From Methylobacterium sp. (GTDB lineage Bacteria; Pseudomonadota; Alphaproteobacteria; Rhizobiales; Beijerinckiaceae), in contig JADCCN010000013.1 in NCBI GenBank assembly GCA_020252645.1, positions 1 to 64,000 on the forward strand: 64,000 nt of DNA, read 5' to 3'. The notes below the pieces were generated by a model. It saw nothing but the letters and a program-made list of their open reading frames with translations, was not told the DNA's origin and ran no database searches. Of this stretch, positions 1 to 9,585 are shown one piece after another (positions within the stretch are counted from its first letter, which is position 1; each line of letters starts with the position of its first letter). The position numbers were made by a program, and so were the translations under genes.

Positions 1-139
1 GATGGTGATGCCGGGCGACAATATCAGCTTCGAAGTCGAGCTGATCACGCCGATCGCGATGGAAGAGAAGCTGCGCTTCGCCATCCGCGAAGGCGGCCGC
101 ACGGTGGGCGCCGGCGTTGTCGCCAGCATCCAGGACTGA
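1..139 (+). CDS. tuf: Elongation factor Tu, C-terminal fragment (cut by window start)
   Basis: The reading frame entering from the left edge ends with TGA at 137-139 and encodes about 45 residues ending [17 protein letters not shown], the conserved end of EF-Tu domain III. EF-Tu carries aminoacyl-tRNA to the ribosome as a GTP complex. Only the beta-barrel tail is visible; the GTPase domain lies outside the window. A tuf gene immediately before rpsJ is the usual alphaproteobacterial str to S10 junction. Identification rests on the nearly invariant tail. Confidence 0.95.
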   Translation, partial: MVMPGDNISFEVELITPIAMEEKLRFAIREGGRTVGAGVVASIQD

Positions 140-150
140 AGAAATCAAGC

Positions 151-222
151 GGCGCGCCGGCCTCTCCCCTCGATCCCCGGACGAGCATCGTCCGGAGGGG
201 ATCGGGATCAAGGAGGGCGCGC
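151..222 (+). other. Stem-loop rich tuf-rpsJ spacer
   Basis: A long inverted repeat at 172-203 pairs CGGACGA with TCGTCCG around a 3-nt loop, and GATCCC with GGGATC below a small bulge. It is flanked by two GGCGCGCC blocks (151-158 and 215-222) that can also pair. No T-run follows, so this is not a standard intrinsic terminator. It may be an mRNA processing or r-protein leader structure for the S10 operon. That role is inference. Confidence 0.4.
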
Positions 223-310
223 CGTTCCCATTGAGGGCGACCTCGAGATTTCGCCGTAACAGCCGGGTCGCACCGGCCGGGTTGAAACGGAAAGCAAGGA
301 CGATCAAGCG

Positions 311-619
311 ATGAACGGACAGACCATCCGCATCCGCCTCAAGGCCTTCGACCATCGCGTGCTCGACACCTCGACGCGCGAGATCGTGTCGACGGCGAAG
401 CGCACCGGCGCGCAGGTTCGCGGGCCGATCCCGCTGCCGACGCGGATCGAGAAGTTCACCGTGAACCGCTCGCCGCATGTCGACAAGAAGAGCCGCGAGC
501 AGTTTGAAATCCGGACGCACAAGCGCGTCCTCGACATCGTTGATCCGACCCCGCAAACCGTGGACGCGCTGATGAAGCTCGACCTTGCCGCGGGTGTGGA
601 TGTTGAAATCCGCCTTTGA
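311..619 (+). CDS. rpsJ: 30S ribosomal protein S10
   Basis: The 102-residue product starts [19 protein letters not shown] and carries the S10 block with [24 protein letters not shown]-type sequence. The length is typical of the family. S10 sits in the 30S head and, as NusE, also joins transcription antitermination complexes. It is the first gene of the S10 operon here, about 170 bp after tuf, and is followed by rplC after a 77-bp spacer. An AAGGA-type site lies 5' of the ATG. Confidence 0.98.
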   Translation: MNGQTIRIRLKAFDHRVLDTSTREIVSTAKRTGAQVRGPIPLPTRIEKFTVNRSPHVDKKSREQFEIRTHKRVLDIVDPTPQTVDALMKLDLAAGVDVEIRL

Positions 620-696
620 GGCGGCTTCGGATCGAAGAGTTCCGCCGGTCCGCCGGCGGGTGAGTTGGACCTCCTCTGGAAAAGGAAATGACGCCC

Positions 697-1404
697 ATGA
701 GGTCAGGGGTGATTGCACAGAAGATCGGGATGACCCGGGTCTTCAATGATAACGGGGATCATGTCCCCGTGACGGTCCTGCGGCTGGATGGCTGCCAGGT
801 CGTGGCGCACCGCACGACGGAGCGCGACGGCTACGTGGCGCTGCAGCTCGGCGCCGGCAAGGCGAAGGCGAAGAACGTCTCGAAGGCCGAGCGCAGCCGC
901 TTCGCGGTGGCCAAGGTCGAACCGCGCATGCGCCTCGCGGAGTTTCGCGTCGATGAAGACAAGCTGATCCCGGTGGGTGCCGAGATCACGGCGGATCATT
1001 TCGTGCCGGGCCAGTTCGTGGATGTCACGGGCACGACGACCGGCAAGGGTTTCGCTGGCGGCATGAAGCGCTGGAATTTCGGCGGGCTTCGTGCGACCCA
1101 CGGTGTGTCGGTTTCCCATCGCTCCATCGGTTCGACCGGTGGCCGCCAGGACCCGGGGCGCACCTTCAAGAACAAGAAGATGCCGGGCCATCTCGGTGTC
1201 GAGCGCGTCACCACGCTGAACCTCAAGGTCGTGCGCACGGATGCGTCGCGCGGTCTGATCCTCGTCGAGGGCGCCGTTCCGGGCACCAAGGGCGGCTGGA
1301 TCATGGTTCGCGATGCGGTCAAGAAGCCCGCCCCGAAGGATGCGCCGGTTCCCGGAAAGTTCAAGCTCGGCTCTGAGGCCGCGGCGGAAACCACGGAAGG
1401 TTGA
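697..1404 (+). CDS. rplC: 50S ribosomal protein L3
   Basis: The protein begins [16 protein letters not shown], the standard alphaproteobacterial L3 start, giving 235 residues. An in-frame ATG at 688 would add three residues, but GGAAAAGGAA ends directly against it, whereas spacing to 697 is about 9 nt, so 697 is preferred. L3 is an early 50S assembly protein that reaches the peptidyl transferase centre. The conserved central loop ([32 protein letters not shown]) is intact. The alanine- and lysine-rich C-terminal tail is typical of alphaproteobacteria. Confidence 0.98.
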   Translation: MRSGVIAQKIGMTRVFNDNGDHVPVTVLRLDGCQVVAHRTTERDGYVALQLGAGKAKAKNVSKAERSRFAVAKVEPRMRLAEFRVDEDKLIPVGAEITADHFVPGQFVDVTGTTTGKGFAGGMKRWNFGGLRATHGVSVSHRSIGSTGGRQDPGRTFKNKKMPGHLGVERVTTLNLKVVRTDASRGLILVEGAVPGTKGGWIMVRDAVKKPAPKDAPVPGKFKLGSEAAAETTEG

Positions 1405-1409
1405 GAGCG

Positions 1410-2033
1410 ATGAAACTCGCCATCCAGACTCTGGCCGGCCAGGAAGCCGGCTCGGTGGAGGTCTCCGCCGAGGTGTTCGGCCTTGAGCCGCGCACGGATC
1501 TCATTGCGCGCATGGTGCGCTACCAGCTGGCCAAGCGCCAGCAGGGCACGCACCAGGCGCAGGAGCGGTCGACCATCAACCGCACCACGAAGAAGATGTA
1601 TAAGCAGAAGGGCACCGGCGGTGCCCGCCACGGCTCGGCGAAGGCGCCGCAGTTCCGCGGCGGTGGCCGTGCCTTCGGTCCGATCTCGCGCTCCCATGCG
1701 CATGATCTGCCGAAAAAGGTGCGCGTTCTGGCGCTGAAGCATGCGCTTTCGGCCAAGGCGAAGGACGCCAACATCATCGTTCTCGACAAGGCGGAAATCG
1801 CCGAGCCGAAGACGAAGCTGCTGCTCGAAACGCTTGCGAAGCTTGGCTGGAGCAACACGCTGATCATCGGCGGCGAGACGCTGCAGGACAATTTCGTTCT
1901 CGCAGCCCGCAACATCCCGAACCTGGATGTGCTGCCGGTTCAGGGTATCAACGTCTACGACATCATCCGCCGCGAGAAACTCGTGCTGACCACGGCGGCG
2001 CTCGACGCGATCAACGCGCGTCTGGCCGGCTGA
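1410..2033 (+). CDS. rplD: 50S ribosomal protein L4
   Basis: The product has 207 residues from ATG 1410 ([18 protein letters not shown]). An upstream in-frame TTG at 1401 overlaps the rplC stop and is less likely. The basic extended loop ([26 protein letters not shown]) that lines the exit tunnel is present. In enterobacteria L4 represses its own operon, but I cannot see a homologous leader here. The gene lies 5 bp after rplC and 13 bp before rplW. Confidence 0.98.
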   Translation: MKLAIQTLAGQEAGSVEVSAEVFGLEPRTDLIARMVRYQLAKRQQGTHQAQERSTINRTTKKMYKQKGTGGARHGSAKAPQFRGGGRAFGPISRSHAHDLPKKVRVLALKHALSAKAKDANIIVLDKAEIAEPKTKLLLETLAKLGWSNTLIIGGETLQDNFVLAARNIPNLDVLPVQGINVYDIIRREKLVLTTAALDAINARLAG

Positions 2034-2046
2034 TCAGGGGAAAGCG

Positions 2047-2343
2047 ATGAGCATCGATCCGAAGATGTATGACGTCATCCTTTCTCCGGTCATCACCGAG
2101 AAGGCGACGGCGCTGAGCGAGAAGAACAAGGTGGTGTTCAACGTCGCCCGCGACGCCACGAAGCCGCAGATCAAGGCGGCGGTCGAGAAACTTTTCGACG
2201 TGAAGGTGACGGCGGTGAACACCCTGGTCCGCAAGGGCAAGGAGAAGCGCTTCCGCGGCATCGTCGGCCGGCAGTCGGACGTGAAGAAGGCGATCGTGAC
2301 TTTGGCTGAAGGCCAGAGCATCGACGTCACGACCGGGCTCTGA
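2047..2343 (+). CDS. rplW: 50S ribosomal protein L23
   Basis: The 98-residue protein starts [21 protein letters not shown] and contains the [23 protein letters not shown] core of L23. It sits at the tunnel exit, where trigger factor and SRP dock. GGGGAAAGCG precedes the ATG. It is in register with rplD and rplB in the usual S10-operon order. Confidence 0.98.
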   Translation: MSIDPKMYDVILSPVITEKATALSEKNKVVFNVARDATKPQIKAAVEKLFDVKVTAVNTLVRKGKEKRFRGIVGRQSDVKKAIVTLAEGQSIDVTTGL

Positions 2344-2357
2344 GGCGGGAGGGACAG

Positions 2358-3194
2358 ATGGCACTGAAGAAGTACAATCCCGTCACTCCGGGCACCCGCC
2401 AGCTGACGCTGGTGGATCGTTCGGAACTCTACAAGGGCAAGCCGGTCAAGGCTCTCACGGAGGGCAAGACGGGTTCGGGCGGCCGCAACAACCTCGGCCG
2501 CGTCACCGTGCGCTTCCGGGGCGGTGGCCACAAGAAGGCCTATCGGCTGGTGGATTTCAACCGGCGGGGCAAGCTTGGCATGGCCGCCAGGGTCGAGCGT
2601 CTGGAATATGATCCGAACCGCACGGCTTTCATCGCGCTCATCCGCTATGCGGACGAGACCCTGAGCTACATCCTCGCCCCGCAGCGCCTCTCGGTCGGCG
2701 ACGAGGTTCTGGCCAGTGAGAGCGCGGATATCAAGCCGGGCAACGCGCTTCCGGTCTCGGCCATTCCGGTCGGCACCATCGTGCACAACATCGAGACCAA
2801 GATCGGCAAGGGTGGCCAGCTCGCGCGTTCGGCCGGCACCTATGCGCAGATCGTCGGTCGCGACCAGGGCTATGTCATCATCCGCCTGAACTCGGGTGAG
2901 CAGCGCCTCGTGAACGGCGCCTGCTTCGCCACGATCGGCGCGGTGTCGAACCCGGACCACATGAATATCTCGCTTGGCAAGGCCGGTCGCAATCGCTGGC
3001 TGGGCTTCCGCCCGCATAATCGCGGCGTGGCCATGAACCCGATCGACCACCCGCATGGTGGCGGCGAGGGTCGCACCTCCGGCGGTCGCCATCCGGTGAC
3101 CCCGTGGGGCAAGCCGACCAAGGGCAAGAAGACGCGCGCCAACAAGCGCACGGATCGCTTCATCGTGTCCTCGCGGCACGATCGCAAGAAGTAA
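2358..3194 (+). CDS. rplB: 50S ribosomal protein L2
   Basis: The 278-residue product includes the near-invariant [20 protein letters not shown] segment near its C-terminus, which holds the histidine linked with peptidyl transferase and subunit association. The N-terminal [20 protein letters not shown] is also standard. It lies 14 bp after rplW with a GGGAGG ribosome binding site, and 11 bp before rpsS. Confidence 0.99.
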   Translation: MALKKYNPVTPGTRQLTLVDRSELYKGKPVKALTEGKTGSGGRNNLGRVTVRFRGGGHKKAYRLVDFNRRGKLGMAARVERLEYDPNRTAFIALIRYADETLSYILAPQRLSVGDEVLASESADIKPGNALPVSAIPVGTIVHNIETKIGKGGQLARSAGTYAQIVGRDQGYVIIRLNSGEQRLVNGACFATIGAVSNPDHMNISLGKAGRNRWLGFRPHNRGVAMNPIDHPHGGGEGRTSGGRHPVTPWGKPTKGKKTRANKRTDRFIVSSRHDRKK

Positions 3195-3205
3195 GGAGAG
3201 GCCTG

Positions 3206-3484
3206 ATGCCGCGTTCCGTTTGGAAAGGTCCGTTTGTCGACGGATACCTTCTGAAGAAGGCAGAGGCCTCGCGGGCCTCGAGCCGCAACGACGTGATCAA
3301 GATCTGGAGCCGTCGCTCCACGATCCTTCCGCAATTCGTGGGGTTGACCTTCGGGGTCTATAACGGCCAGAAGCACGTTCCCGTGCTGGTGACTGAAGAG
3401 ATGGTGGGCATGAAGTTCGGTGAGTTCTCGCCGACGCGCACGTTCTATGGTCACGCGGCCGACAAGAAGGCGAAGAGGAAGTAA
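3206..3484 (+). CDS. rpsS: 30S ribosomal protein S19
   Basis: The 92-residue protein starts [20 protein letters not shown], the canonical start, and is preceded by AAGGAGAGGCCTG. It contains the [21 protein letters not shown] block that contacts S13 and 16S rRNA in the 30S head. The frame stays open upstream into rplB, but homology places the start at 3206. Only one base separates its stop from the rplV ATG. Confidence 0.98.
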   Translation: MPRSVWKGPFVDGYLLKKAEASRASSRNDVIKIWSRRSTILPQFVGLTFGVYNGQKHVPVLVTEEMVGMKFGEFSPTRTFYGHAADKKAKRK

Positions 3485-3485
3485 G

Positions 3486-3866
3486 ATGGGCCAGGCAGCC
3501 AATATCCGGCGCGAGGCCGATACCGAGGCTAAGGCGGTGGCGCGCAACCTGCGTGTTTCCCCGCGGAAGCTGAACCTTGTCGCCCAGCTCATTCGGGGAA
3601 AGAAGGTCTCGACCGCTCTTGCCGATCTCGAGTTTTCGCGCAAGCGCATCGCGCAGGACGTGAAGAAATGCCTCGAGAGCGCGATTGCGAATGCCGAGAA
3701 CAACCATGACCTCGACATCGACGACCTGGTGGTGCGCCAGGCCTATGTCGGCAAGTCGATCGTCATGAAGCGCATCCAGTTCCACGGCCGTGGCCGCACG
3801 GGCCGGGTGACCAAGCCTTTCGCGAACATCACGATCATCGTGAGCCAGAAGCAGGACCAGGAGTAA
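3486..3866 (+). CDS. rplV: 50S ribosomal protein L22
   Basis: The 126-residue product has the L22 core [20 protein letters not shown] and the long beta-hairpin ([20 protein letters not shown]) that lines the exit tunnel, where macrolide-resistance changes occur in other species. ATG 3486 follows the rpsS stop by one base, which suggests translational coupling; upstream in-frame codons lie inside rpsS and are not used. Confidence 0.98.
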   Translation: MGQAANIRREADTEAKAVARNLRVSPRKLNLVAQLIRGKKVSTALADLEFSRKRIAQDVKKCLESAIANAENNHDLDIDDLVVRQAYVGKSIVMKRIQFHGRGRTGRVTKPFANITIIVSQKQDQE

Positions 3867-3869
3867 GCC

Positions 3870-4574
3870 ATGGGACAGAAGGTCAATCCGATCGGTCTGC
3901 GGCTCGGCATCAACCGGACCTGGGACAGCCGCTGGTATGCCAATTCGGCGGATTATTCCGGCATGCTGCATGAGGATTTCCGGATTCGCGAACAGCTCAT
4001 GAAGGACCTCAAGCAGGCGGCGGTCTCCAAGATCATCGTCGAGCGTCCGCACCGGAAGGCCCGCGTCACCATCTTCTCGGCTCGTCCGGGCGTGGTGATC
4101 GGCAAGAAGGGCGCGGATATCGACAAGCTGCGCAAGCAGGTTGCTGCGATGACCAAGAGCGAAGTGGCGCTGAACATCGTCGAAATCCGCAAGCCGGAAC
4201 TCGATGCCACGCTGGTTGCAGATTCGATCTCGCAGCAGCTTGAGCGGCGCGTGGCATTCCGCCGCGCCATGAAGCGCGCGGTGCAGTCCGCGATGCGTCT
4301 GGGCGCCGAAGGGATCAAGATCACCTGCTCGGGCCGTCTCGGCGGTGCGGAAATCGCGCGCGTCGAGCGGTATCGCGAGGGCCGCGTGCCGCTGCACACG
4401 CTGCGCGCGGATATCGATTACGGCATCTCCACGGCGCATACGGCCTATGGCACCTGCGGCGTGAAGGTGTGGATCTTCAAGGGCGAGATCCTCGAGCATG
4501 ATCCGATGGCGCAGGACAAGCGCGCCGGCGATGATCAGCGCTCGCAGGGCCGCCGCTCGCCGGAAGCGGCGTGA
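3870..4574 (+). CDS. rpsC: 30S ribosomal protein S3
   Basis: The 234-residue protein starts [23 protein letters not shown] type II KH domain has its GKKG loop around residues 75-78, and the C-terminal half carries [16 protein letters not shown]3 lies at the mRNA entry channel. The charged tail ([22 protein letters not shown]) is variable in the family. It is 3 bp after rplV. Confidence 0.98.
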   Translation: MGQKVNPIGLRLGINRTWDSRWYANSADYSGMLHEDFRIREQLMKDLKQAAVSKIIVERPHRKARVTIFSARPGVVIGKKGADIDKLRKQVAAMTKSEVALNIVEIRKPELDATLVADSISQQLERRVAFRRAMKRAVQSAMRLGAEGIKITCSGRLGGAEIARVERYREGRVPLHTLRADIDYGISTAHTAYGTCGVKVWIFKGEILEHDPMAQDKRAGDDQRSQGRRSPEAA

Positions 4575-4584
4575 GGGTTAGGTC

Positions 4585-4998
4585 ATGCTTCAGCCGAAAA
4601 AGACCAAATTCCGCAAGGCCTTCAAGGGCCGCATCAAGGGCGCTTCCAAGGGCGGGTTTGAGCTCGCCTTTGGTGAGTTCGGCCTCAAGGCGATGGAGCC
4701 GGAGCGGATCACCGCCCGGCAGATCGAGGCGGCCCGCCGCGCCATGACGCGCCACATGAAGCGCGCCGGTCGCGTGTGGATCCGGGTTTTCCCGGATCTG
4801 CCGGTTTCGTCCAAGCCCGCCGAAGTCCGCATGGGCTCCGGCAAGGGCGCGCCCGAATTCTGGGCGGCGCGCGTGGCGCCCGGCCGCATCATGTTCGAGA
4901 TCGGCGGCGTGGACGCTGAACTTGCCCGTGAGGCGCTCGACCTTGCCGCCGCGAAGCTTCCCGTTCGCACGCGGTTCGTGCAGCGCATTGTCGAGTGA
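4585..4998 (+). CDS. rplP: 50S ribosomal protein L16
   Basis: The product has 137 residues, starting [19 protein letters not shown], with the conserved [26 protein letters not shown] region. L16 helps position tRNA in the A and P sites and is added late in 50S assembly. The spacing of 10 bp from rpsC and 11 bp to rpmC fits one operon. Confidence 0.98.
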   Translation: MLQPKKTKFRKAFKGRIKGASKGGFELAFGEFGLKAMEPERITARQIEAARRAMTRHMKRAGRVWIRVFPDLPVSSKPAEVRMGSGKGAPEFWAARVAPGRIMFEIGGVDAELAREALDLAAAKLPVRTRFVQRIVE

Positions 4999-5009
4999 GG
5001 GTGGTGGCG

Positions 5010-5225
5010 ATGAAAACGTCCCAGCGCGTCTCCGATCTCCGCGTCATGTCCGCGGATCAGCTCCAGGACGAGATCCTGCGGCTGAAGAAGGAGCAGTTCA
5101 ACCTGCGCTTCCAGCGCGCGACCGGCCAGCTCGAGAATGTTGGCCGTGTCCGCGAGGTTCGGCGTGATATCGCGCGGATCAAGACGATCCAGCGCAGCAA
5201 GCTGATCGCCGCGGCGAAGGGCTGA
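5010..5225 (+). CDS. rpmC: 50S ribosomal protein L29
   Basis: The protein has 71 residues from ATG 5010 ([23 protein letters not shown]). A GTG at 4995 in the same frame overlaps the rplP end and lacks homology support. Two antiparallel helices with the [19 protein letters not shown] motif define L29, which sits near the tunnel exit beside L23. Confidence 0.97.
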   Translation: MKTSQRVSDLRVMSADQLQDEILRLKKEQFNLRFQRATGQLENVGRVREVRRDIARIKTIQRSKLIAAAKG

Positions 5226-5235
5226 GGAGAGAAAG

Positions 5236-5478
5236 ATGCCGAAGCGCATATTGCAGGGCGTCGTGGTCAGCGATGTCCAGAACAAGACGGTGGTGGTGAA
5301 GGTGGAGCGTCGCTTCACCCATCCGCTCTTCAAGAAGACCGTCCGCCGCTCGAAGAACTACCACGCGCATGACGAGGCCAATGCCTGCAAGGTCGGCGAC
5401 GAGGTGTTCATTGAGGAGGCGGCCCCGATCTCCAAGTTGAAGCGCTGGGTGGTGCTCGGCAAGGAGAAGGCCTCCTGA
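5236..5478 (+). CDS. rpsQ: 30S ribosomal protein S17
   Basis: The 80-residue OB-fold protein starts [20 protein letters not shown] and carries the [25 protein letters not shown] stretch. S17 is a primary 16S rRNA binder. The ATG is preceded by GAGGAGAGAAAG. An 86-bp gap follows before rplN, marking the conventional border of the S10 and spc operons, although no terminator is seen. Confidence 0.98.
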   Translation: MPKRILQGVVVSDVQNKTVVVKVERRFTHPLFKKTVRRSKNYHAHDEANACKVGDEVFIEEAAPISKLKRWVVLGKEKAS

Positions 5479-5564
5479 ACAAGCCCTGAGGGGCGAGGGC
5501 AGGGCCCTCAGGCGTAGTCCGGGGAGACCCGGAAACCGATCTGAATGAAAGGAAGGATCATCCC

Positions 5565-5933
5565 ATGATCCAGATGCAAACCAATCTCGACGTTGCCGAT
5601 AATTCCGGCGCGCGCCGCGTCATGTGCATCAAGGTGCTCGGCGGTTCCAAGCGCAAGTATGCCGGCGTGGGCGACATCATTGTCGTCTCCGTGAAGGAGG
5701 CGATTCCCAGGGGCCGTGTGAAGAAGGGCGACGTCATGAAGGCAATCGTCGTGCGCACTGCCAAGGACATCCGCCGCGCGGATGGTTCCGTGATCCGGTT
5801 CGACCGCAATGCGGCCGTGCTGGTCAACAAGGACAAGGAGCCGATCGGCACCCGCATCTTCGGGCCGGTGCCGCGCGAACTGCGCGCGCGGAACCACATG
5901 AAGATCATCTCGCTCGCCCCTGAGGTGCTGTGA
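5565..5933 (+). CDS. rplN: 50S ribosomal protein L14
   Basis: The 122-residue product starts [28 protein letters not shown], an almost invariant L14 sequence. It lies at the subunit interface and is the docking site of RsfS. A GAAAGGAAGG site precedes the ATG. Its stop TGA shares one base with the rplX ATG, which indicates coupling. Confidence 0.99.
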   Translation: MIQMQTNLDVADNSGARRVMCIKVLGGSKRKYAGVGDIIVVSVKEAIPRGRVKKGDVMKAIVVRTAKDIRRADGSVIRFDRNAAVLVNKDKEPIGTRIFGPVPRELRARNHMKIISLAPEVL

Positions 5934-6250
5934 TGGCTGCGAAGATCAAGAAGGGCGACAAGGTCGTCGTCATCACCGGCCGTGACAAGGGCAAGTCGGG
6001 CGAAGTGCTCGAAGTGCGTCCGACCGAGGGCCGTGCCGTCGTGCGCGGCGTCGCCCTGGTGAAGCGCCATCAGCGCCAGAGCCAGAACCAGCAGGGTGGC
6101 ATCATCACCAGGGAAGCGGCGGTGAACCTGTCGAACCTGGCGGTGGCCGATCCGAAGGATGGCAAGCCGACGCGCGTTGGCTTCATGGTGCTCGAGGATG
6201 GCCGCAAGGTCCGCGTCGCGAAGCGCTCCGGGGAGCAGATCGATGCTTGA
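5933..6250 (+). CDS. rplX: 50S ribosomal protein L24
   Basis: The 105-residue protein ([21 protein letters not shown]) carries a KOW motif at its N-terminus. It is one of the two initiators of 50S assembly. ATG 5933 overlaps the rplN stop by one base; a GTG three bases earlier is possible but unneeded. Its 3' end overlaps rplE by 8 bases. Confidence 0.98.
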   Translation: MAAKIKKGDKVVVITGRDKGKSGEVLEVRPTEGRAVVRGVALVKRHQRQSQNQQGGIITREAAVNLSNLAVADPKDGKPTRVGFMVLEDGRKVRVAKRSGEQIDA

Positions 6251-6803
6251 TACGGCAAAATACGAACCGCGCCTCAAGGCGCATTACCGTGACGTGATCT
6301 TGGCCAAGATGCGTGAGCAGTTCGGCTACAAGAACGCGATGGAAGTTCCCAGGATCACCAAGATCGTCCTGAACATGGGGGTGGGTGAATCGACGGCCGA
6401 CTCGAAGAAGGCGAGCGTGGCTGCGGCCGATCTCGCCCTCATCGCCGGCCAGAAGCCGGTGGTGACCCGTGCCCGCAAGGCGATCGCGCAGTTCAAGGTG
6501 CGCGAGAACATGCCGATCGGCGCGAAGGTGACCCTGCGCGCGAACACGATGTACGAGTTTCTCGATCGGCTGATTACGGTCGCGCTGCCGCGCGTCCGCG
6601 ACTTCCGCGGCCTGAACGCCAAGTCGTTCGACGGCCGTGGCAACTACGCCATGGGCATCAAGGAGCACATTGTTTTCCCGGAGATCAACTACGACAAGGT
6701 TGATCAGATCTGGGGTATGGACGTGATCGTCTGCACCACGGCGAAGACCGATGAGGAGGCCCGCGCGCTCCTCAAGTTGTTCAACTTCCCTTTCCGGCAG
6801 TAA
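6243..6803 (+). CDS. rplE: 50S ribosomal protein L5
   Basis: The 186-residue product begins [19 protein letters not shown] and ends at the canonical [11 protein letters not shown]. It binds 5S rRNA and contacts P-site tRNA and S13. The start inside the last codons of rplX (8-base overlap) is supported by homology, since the open frame upstream has no L5 resemblance. It is followed by an 89-bp spacer with a strong hairpin. Confidence 0.98.
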   Translation: MLDTAKYEPRLKAHYRDVILAKMREQFGYKNAMEVPRITKIVLNMGVGESTADSKKASVAAADLALIAGQKPVVTRARKAIAQFKVRENMPIGAKVTLRANTMYEFLDRLITVALPRVRDFRGLNAKSFDGRGNYAMGIKEHIVFPEINYDKVDQIWGMDVIVCTTAKTDEEARALLKLFNFPFRQ

Positions 6804-6811
6804 GCCCGGGA

Positions 6812-6854
6812 ACAAAGCCAGGAAAAGTGTTCGCGGTTTTCCGGCCGGCTTTGT
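6812..6854 (+). other. Hairpin in rplE-rpsN spacer
   Basis: An inverted repeat pairs ACAAAGCC (6812-6819) with GGCTTTGT (6847-6854), and inside it GGAAAA (6821-6826) with TTTTCC (6837-6842). No T-run follows, and the operon continues into rpsN. It could be a processing or translational control site inside the spc operon, where S8 controls synthesis in enterobacteria. That parallel is inference. Confidence 0.5.
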
Positions 6855-6892
6855 GACCCTCAACTTAAACGCGGAGACCAGGAGCCCAAGAC

Positions 6893-7198
6893 ATGGCCAA
6901 AAAGGGCATGATCGAAAAGAATAAGCGTCGTCAGAAGCTTGCCAAGCACCATGCGGGCAAGCGCGCGGCACTCAAGGCCGTCGTGATGAACAAGGATCTG
7001 TCGATCGAGGAGCGTTTTGCCGCGACCCTCAAGCTCGCGCAGATGCCGCGTAACTCGGCCGAGAACCGCTTCCGCCTCCGCTGCGAGGTGTCGGGCCGTT
7101 CGCGCGCCAATTATCGCAAGTTCAAGGTCAGCCGCATCGCGCTGCGCGAACTCGGCAACCGGGGTCTCATCCCCGGCCTTGTGAAGTCGAGCTGGTAA
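6893..7198 (+). CDS. rpsN: 30S ribosomal protein S14
   Basis: The 101-residue protein is the long zinc-free form of S14: the short form's CXXC pairs are absent. It starts [20 protein letters not shown] and ends in the conserved [20 protein letters not shown]14 sits in the 30S head beside S3 and S10. It lies 10 bp before rpsH. Confidence 0.98.
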   Translation: MAKKGMIEKNKRRQKLAKHHAGKRAALKAVVMNKDLSIEERFAATLKLAQMPRNSAENRFRLRCEVSGRSRANYRKFKVSRIALRELGNRGLIPGLVKSSW

Positions 7199-7208
7199 GG
7201 GGGCGATC

Positions 7209-7607
7209 ATGATGATGAACGATCCCATCGGCGATTTGATCGCCCGCATCCGCAACGCGCAGATGCGCCGCAAGACCAGCGTTTCGACGCCGGGCTCGAA
7301 GCTGCGGGCCCGCTTGCTCGACGTGCTGAAGAGCGAAGGCTACATCCGCGGCTATTCCGAGACGAAGTTCGAGAACGGCCGTGTCGAGTTCGACATCGAG
7401 CTGAAATATTTCGAAGGCCAGCCTGCGATCCGCGACATCAAGCGCGTGTCGAAGCCCGGCCGCCGCGTCTATTCCTCCGTCGGCTCCATGCCGCGCGTGG
7501 CGAATGGCCTCGGCATCACGATCATTTCGACCCCTTCGGGCGTGATGGCGGACCATGAGGCCCGTGATCGCAACGTCGGCGGCGAAGTGCTCTGCACGGT
7601 CTTCTGA
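7209..7607 (+). CDS. rpsH: 30S ribosomal protein S8
   Basis: The product has up to 132 residues ([22 protein letters not shown]) and ends [33 protein letters not shown] is the conserved C-terminal block. Three consecutive ATG codons begin the frame, so the start could be 7209, 7212 or 7215. S8 binds 16S rRNA helix 21 and is the regulator of the spc operon in E. coli. Confidence 0.98.
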   Translation: MMMNDPIGDLIARIRNAQMRRKTSVSTPGSKLRARLLDVLKSEGYIRGYSETKFENGRVEFDIELKYFEGQPAIRDIKRVSKPGRRVYSSVGSMPRVANGLGITIISTPSGVMADHEARDRNVGGEVLCTVF

Positions 7608-7624
7608 GGACGGAGGAAGGTATC

Positions 7625-8158
7625 ATGTCGAAAGTCGGCAAGAAGCCTGTTGACGTCCCGTCGGGGGTTACCCCGCGCGTCGAAGGCCAGAAGGTCAGCG
7701 TCAAGGGTCCGAAGGGCGAGTTGTCGTTCCTTGTTCCGGATGATGTGGCCGTGAAGCTCGAAGGCAATCAGATCTCGGTCAACCCGCGCACGCAAACCCG
7801 CAAGGCCCGTACCATGTGGGGCACCAGCCGCGCGAGCATCAGCAACATCGTGACGGGTGTTTCGAAGGGCTTCGAAAAGAAGCTCGAGATCAACGGTGTC
7901 GGCTACAAGGCCGCCGCTGCGGGCAAGAACCTGAACCTGTCACTCGGCTACAGCCACGAAGTGATCTATTCGGTGCCGGCTGGCATCACGGTCGCCACTC
8001 CGAAGCCGACGGAAATCGTCATTTCGGGGATCGATCGCCAGCAGGTCGGCCAGGTCGCTGCGGAGATCCGCGCCTATCGTGGTCCCGAACCCTACAAGGG
8101 CAAGGGCGTCAAGTACGAGGGCGAGTTCATCTTCCGCAAGGAAGGCAAGAAGAAGTAA
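7625..8158 (+). CDS. rplF: 50S ribosomal protein L6
   Basis: The 177-residue protein starts [15 protein letters not shown] and has two L6 repeats; the second contains [24 protein letters not shown] at the end. L6 lies near the factor-binding site of the 50S subunit. GGACGGAGGAAGG precedes the ATG, and rplR follows after 15 bp. Confidence 0.98.
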   Translation: MSKVGKKPVDVPSGVTPRVEGQKVSVKGPKGELSFLVPDDVAVKLEGNQISVNPRTQTRKARTMWGTSRASISNIVTGVSKGFEKKLEINGVGYKAAAAGKNLNLSLGYSHEVIYSVPAGITVATPKPTEIVISGIDRQQVGQVAAEIRAYRGPEPYKGKGVKYEGEFIFRKEGKKK

Positions 8159-8173
8159 GGCGAGGGCAGTCTC

Positions 8174-8533
8174 ATGGCACAACTTTCTCCGATAGAACGG
8201 CGCAAGGCGCGCGTTCGCCGGCAGGTGCGTGCGGCGGCCAATGGTCGCCCGCGCCTCTCTGTCTTCCGCTCGTCGAAGCAGATCTATGCGCAGATCATCG
8301 ATGACGCGAAGGGCGTGACGATCGTCTCGGCCTCGACGGTCGAGAAGGACCTGCGCGGTTCGCTCAAGACCGGCGCGGATATGGAAGCCGCAAAGGCCAT
8401 CGGCAAGCTCGTCGCCGAGCGCGCCAGGAAGGCCGGCGTCATCCAGGTCGTGTTCGACCGCGGCTCCTATCTCTACCACGGCCGCGTGAAGGCTCTGGCC
8501 GAGGGCGCCCGTGAGGGCGGACTTGATTTCTGA
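8174..8533 (+). CDS. rplR: 50S ribosomal protein L18
   Basis: The 119-residue product has the [20 protein letters not shown] motif and ends [26 protein letters not shown], both typical of L18, which carries 5S rRNA to the 50S subunit with L5. The downstream gap of 236 bp to rpsE is the longest inside the spc operon and holds a repeat-derived palindrome. Confidence 0.98.
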   Translation: MAQLSPIERRKARVRRQVRAAANGRPRLSVFRSSKQIYAQIIDDAKGVTIVSASTVEKDLRGSLKTGADMEAAKAIGKLVAERARKAGVIQVVFDRGSYLYHGRVKALAEGAREGGLDF

Positions 8534-8594
8534 GCCGTAACAGGCTTTAGCACAGCAGGCGGGGCGGGCGGAGCAATCCGCCCGTGTTCGTGAT

Positions 8595-8638
8595 TGTGCC
8601 GCGAAAAAGTGGAATCCGGTTTTTCGGGAAACGGCACA
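8595..8638. repeat. Palindrome containing the core of the 105-bp repeat family
   Basis: The spacer between rplR and rpsE holds an imperfect palindrome with outer arms TGTGCCG/CGGCACA and inner arms CGAAAAA/TTTTTCG. Its centre (8603-8625) matches, in reverse complement and over 23 bases, the core of the 105-bp elements at 40471 and 60887. It is a fragment or relative of that family placed inside an essential operon. Confidence 0.7.
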
Positions 8639-8695
8639 GGACCATCGGAAGACACGCACGATCCGTGTTTCGCAGCGAATGCGGTTCGCGCGTGC

Positions 8696-8718
8696 GGGTG
8701 GACCTTCGGGCTCCACCC
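8696..8718 (+). other. TTCG-loop hairpin upstream of rpsE
   Basis: GGGTGGA (8696-8702) pairs with TCCACCC (8712-8718), with an inner CC-TTCG-GG cap and one bulged C. This forms a stable hairpin with a UUCG-type loop, 52 bp before the rpsE start. No T-run follows. A role in mRNA stability or processing is possible but unproven. Confidence 0.45.
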
Positions 8719-8769
8719 CCAAGCGAGCGGAAGGCAAGATGTTTTTCGCGCAAGTGAGGAAGAAGAGAA

Positions 8770-9372
8770 ATGGCAGCAGAACGTGAAGGCGGCGGTGGCC
8801 GGTCCCGCGAGGGCGGTCGTCGGCGCGAGCGCGAAAGCGAGCGCGAGGAGCGCGACAGCGAATTCGTTGATCGCCTCGTTCATATCAACCGCGTCGCGAA
8901 GACCGTGAAGGGTGGCCGCCGCATGGCGTTTGCCGCGCTCGTGGTCGTCGGCGACCAGAAGGGCCGGGTCGGTTTCGGCCATGGCAAGGCGCGTGAAGTG
9001 CCGGAGGCGATCCGCAAGGCGACCGAGAGCGCCAAGCGTGGCCTGCTCCGCGTTTCGCTGCGCGACGGCCGCACCTTGCATCACGATGTGCGCGGCCATC
9101 ATGGTGCGGGCAAGGTTCTGCTGCGTTCGGCACCTCCGGGCACCGGCATCATCGCGGGCGGCCCGATGCGCGCGATCCTCGAATGCCTCGGCATGAGCGA
9201 TGTCGTTGCGAAGTCGCTGGGCTCGTCGAACCCCTACAACATGGTTCGCGCCACTTTCGATGCGCTGAAGTCCGAGGACAGCCCGCGTTCGGTCGCGGCG
9301 CGTCGGGGCCTCAAGGTTTCGGTGCTGCAGGCCCGTCGCCAGATCGACGGCGCCGAGGTGGCCGAGGCGTAA
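8770..9372 (+). CDS. rpsE: 30S ribosomal protein S5
   Basis: The 200-residue protein has a charged N-terminal extension rich in Arg, Glu and Gly (residues 1-35), as in many alphaproteobacteria, then the dsRBD-like domain ([23 protein letters not shown]) and the C-terminal S5 domain with [18 protein letters not shown]5 helps decoding accuracy and forms part of the mRNA helicase surface. AGAAGAGAA precedes the ATG. Confidence 0.98.
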   Translation: MAAEREGGGGRSREGGRRRERESEREERDSEFVDRLVHINRVAKTVKGGRRMAFAALVVVGDQKGRVGFGHGKAREVPEAIRKATESAKRGLLRVSLRDGRTLHHDVRGHHGAGKVLLRSAPPGTGIIAGGPMRAILECLGMSDVVAKSLGSSNPYNMVRATFDALKSEDSPRSVAARRGLKVSVLQARRQIDGAEVAEA

Positions 9373-9383
9373 GGGAGGGCATC

Positions 9384-9575
9384 ATGGCGAAGGCTCAGAA
9401 GACCATCACGGTTGAGCAGTACGGCAGCCCCGCGCGTCGCCCCGGCGACCAGCGCGCGACGCTCATCGGCCTGAAGCTCAACAAGATCGGCCGCCGCTCG
9501 ACGCTTCCCGACAGCCCCTCCACCCGGGGCATGGTCGCGAAGGTCGCGCATCTCGTGCGCATCATCGAGCAGTAA
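9384..9575 (+). CDS. rpmD: 50S ribosomal protein L30
   Basis: The 63-residue product ([20 protein letters not shown]) contains the [26 protein letters not shown] core of L30. The frame is open far upstream through rpsE, but only the segment from ATG 9384, with an AAGGGAGG site, resembles L30. It is 11 bp after rpsE and 10 bp before rplO. Confidence 0.97.
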   Translation: MAKAQKTITVEQYGSPARRPGDQRATLIGLKLNKIGRRSTLPDSPSTRGMVAKVAHLVRIIEQ

Positions 9576-9585
9576 GGAGGGGGCG

